Origin: an uncultured Clostridiaceae bacterium | GTDB lineage: Bacteria; Bacillota; Clostridia; TANB77; CAG-508 | Reading direction: 5' to 3' | NCBI GenBank assembly: GCA_958417695.1 | Contig: CATZDQ010000088.1 | Coordinates: 1 to 7,119 of the forward strand | DNA length: 7,119 bases | Part shown: positions 5,488 to 7,119 of the stretch, one piece after another | Position numbering within the stretch: the first letter of the stretch is position 1 | Layout: each line of letters starts with the position of its first letter | Program-made: the position numbers and the translations under genes | The notes under the pieces: model-generated | What the model saw: the letters and a program-made list of their open reading frames with translations, nothing else | Databases searched by the model: none | Told to the model about the DNA's origin: nothing

Positions 5488-7119
5488 TTATTTTGTCTCT
5501 TCCTCTATGGGATTTACTTCTAAATCTTTCATACTTAAATTAATTCTGCCTTGGTTATCTATTTCAGCAACTTTTACTGTTACCTCATCGCCTACTGCTA
5601 GTACATCTTCGACTTTTTCGACACGGTTACTAGAAATTTTAGAAATATGAAGTAATCCTTCTTTTCCACCACCAATATCCACAAATGCTCCAAAGTTCAT
5701 TAATCTAGTAACTATACCATCATAGATACCACCTACTTCTATTTCCTTTGCAATATCTTCAATCATTTTTAAGGCTTTCTTACCATTTTCTGGTTCCATG
5801 GTGTAAATACATACTTGGCCGTCTTCTTCAATATCAATTTTAACACCTGTTTCGTCAATAATTTTGTTAATCATCTTTCCACCAGGCCCGATAACATCTT
5901 TTATTTTATCTACAGAAATCTTGGTGGTAATAATTCTTGGTGCATAGATAGAAATATCTTCTCTTGGTTTACTGATGACTGGTGCCATAATATTATCTAA
6001 AATATAATCTCTTGCGATTTTTGTTCTAGCAAAAGCTTGCTCTATTATATCATATGTCAGTCCATCAATTTTAATGTCTACTTGTATAGCTGTAATACCA
6101 TCTTTTGTTCCGCCTACTTTAAAGTCCATATCTCCAAAGAAGTCTTCTATTCCTTGGATATCTGTAAGCATGACATATTTAGAAGGGTCCTCTTTATCTG
6201 TTACAAGTCCTGTTGAAATACCCGCTACTGGCTTTTTAATAGGTACACCTGCATCCATTAGAGCAAGTGTGCTTCCACAAATACTAGCTTGTGAAGTTGA
6301 ACCATTAGAAGATAATACTTCTGATACGACACGAATCGCATAAGGAAATTCTTCTTCTGATGGTAACACTGGTACTAAGGCTTTTTCTGCTAATGCACCA
6401 TGTCCTACTTCTCTTCTTCCAGGTCCACGTGATGGTCTTGCTTCTCCTACAGAGTAAGCTGGGAAGTTGTATTGATGCATATAACGTTTACTTTCTTCTT
6501 CATCTACACCATCTAAGATTTGTTCTTCACTTTTCATTCCTAAGGTAACAATAGACATTACCTGTGTTTGTCCTCTTGTAAAAATAGCACTTCCATGTAC
6601 TCTAGGTAGTAGCGCTACTTCGCAAGACAAAGGTCTTATTTCATCTAAGGCTCTTCCATCTGGTCGTTTATGCTCTACTAAAATCATTTCTCTAACACAT
6701 TTTTTCTCTAAGTCATGTACACTGTCTGCTATATCTTGTTTTACAGCTTCTGCTTTTTCTTCTCCATATTTTTCTATAAAATAATTGGTAATATCTTCTG
6801 TAATTTTTTCTATATTGTTATCACGTATTTCTTTATCTATAGCTTGTACATCTTGGTACATTCTATCTTTAAAGTTCTCTTCAATTTCTTCATAAACTTC
6901 TGCATCTACCCCAAAATGTGGATAATCAAATTTTGGTTTTCCTATTTCTGCTTTGATATCAGAAATAAAATGACAAATCTTCTTAATTTCTGCATGGGCT
7001 ACTTTGATAGCTTCTAACATTGTATCATTTGGTATTTCATCTGCTCCTGCTTCAATCATGGTAATTTTTTCTTCAGTAGCTGCTACCGTTAAAGTTAGTC
7101 TAGATTTTTCTCTTTGTTC
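5488..7119 (-). CDS. pnp: Polynucleotide phosphorylase, N-terminus off window
   Basis: This is a 3'-to-5' exoribonuclease that phosphorolyses RNA to nucleoside diphosphates, normally a cytosolic trimer and part of the RNA degradation machinery. The open frame continues to the window edge, adding 20 residues (ending REKSRLTLTVAATEEKIT) before the first visible Met, so 543 residues are seen of a usual total near 700; about 160 are missing. In fragment numbering: end of the first RNase PH domain (1-45), the helical linker domain, the second RNase PH domain from RPDGRALDEIRPL (152 on), GPGRREVGHGALAEKAL, SNGSTSQASICGS, and the catalytic region DIQGIEDFFGDMDFKV (320-335). A KH domain with GPGG (411-414) and an S1 domain (about 460-530, with GIVTRLMNFGAFVDI) follow, then a short acidic tail. 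All key motifs are intact. No convincing terminator is seen after the stop codon. Confidence 0.97.
   Translation of the reverse strand, partial: EQREKSRLTLTVAATEEKITMIEAGADEIPNDTMLEAIKVAHAEIKKICHFISDIKAEIGKPKFDYPHFGVDAEVYEEIEENFKDRMYQDVQAIDKEIRDNNIEKITEDITNYFIEKYGEEKAEAVKQDIADSVHDLEKKCVREMILVEHKRPDGRALDEIRPLSCEVALLPRVHGSAIFTRGQTQVMSIVTLGMKSEEQILDGVDEEESKRYMHQYNFPAYSVGEARPSRGPGRREVGHGALAEKALVPVLPSEEEFPYAIRVVSEVLSSNGSTSQASICGSTLALMDAGVPIKKPVAGISTGLVTDKEDPSKYVMLTDIQGIEDFFGDMDFKVGGTKDGITAIQVDIKIDGLTYDIIEQAFARTKIARDYILDNIMAPVISKPREDISIYAPRIITTKISVDKIKDVIGPGGKMINKIIDETGVKIDIEEDGQVCIYTMEPENGKKALKMIEDIAKEIEVGGIYDGIVTRLMNFGAFVDIGGGKEGLLHISKISSNRVEKVEDVLAVGDEVTVKVAEIDNQGRINLSMKDLEVNPIEEETK

Noticed and set aside
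6715..7017. Plus-strand 100-codon open frame rich in F, Y and I opposite pnp
   Set aside because: It is a shadow of the A-rich helical domain of PNPase, with no ribosome site or recognisable motif.

Overview
The window looks like chromosomal DNA from a low-GC member of the Bacillota, most likely class Clostridia. The evidence is the strongly A+T-rich base composition, purine-rich Shine-Dalgarno sites, sigma-A type promoters with TATAAT boxes, and clostridial-looking PNPase, Cmk and Asp23-type proteins. No phage, IS element, CRISPR array, tRNA or rRNA is visible. All genes but one small ORF lie on the minus strand, so they are read from right to left.

Layout in minus-strand transcription order. 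(1) 7119-5488 is the C-terminal three quarters of polynucleotide phosphorylase (pnp), whose N-terminus lies off the right edge. (2) 5366-4134 is a membrane-anchored, cellulose-synthase-like family 2 glycosyltransferase with its own promoter. (3) 4023-2509 is a polytopic GT-C (family 39-like) glycosyltransferase, also with its own probable promoter, ending at a hairpin terminator. (4) 2258-2431 is a plus-strand 57-codon gene of unknown function with its own promoter, ribosome binding site and terminator. (5) 2042-1239 is a P-loop/Asp23 fusion protein behind a near-consensus promoter. (6) 1164-1 is a cytidylate kinase fused in frame to a PlsC-type acyltransferase, running off the left edge and probably co-transcribed with (5).

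The functional themes are RNA and nucleotide turnover (PNPase yields NDPs, including CDP; Cmk makes CDP from CMP), phospholipid synthesis (PlsC makes phosphatidic acid, which needs CTP for activation) and envelope glycosylation or envelope stress (two membrane glycosyltransferases, an Asp23-domain protein). The two glycosyltransferases are neighbours but appear to be separately transcribed.

The most unusual signal is inside the P-loop/Asp23 gene. A perfect 28-bp inverted repeat (1704-1731 and 1758-1785) surrounds a 26-bp spacer, and the spacer plus one arm read as sensible family-like protein on the wrong strand. Flipping only the spacer keeps the frame and restores a plausible segment (PIEKIIYIEEVATENEIE). 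This looks like a micro-inversion with a local deletion caused by template switching, or a flip-flop hairpin loop; an assembly or amplification artefact is possible.
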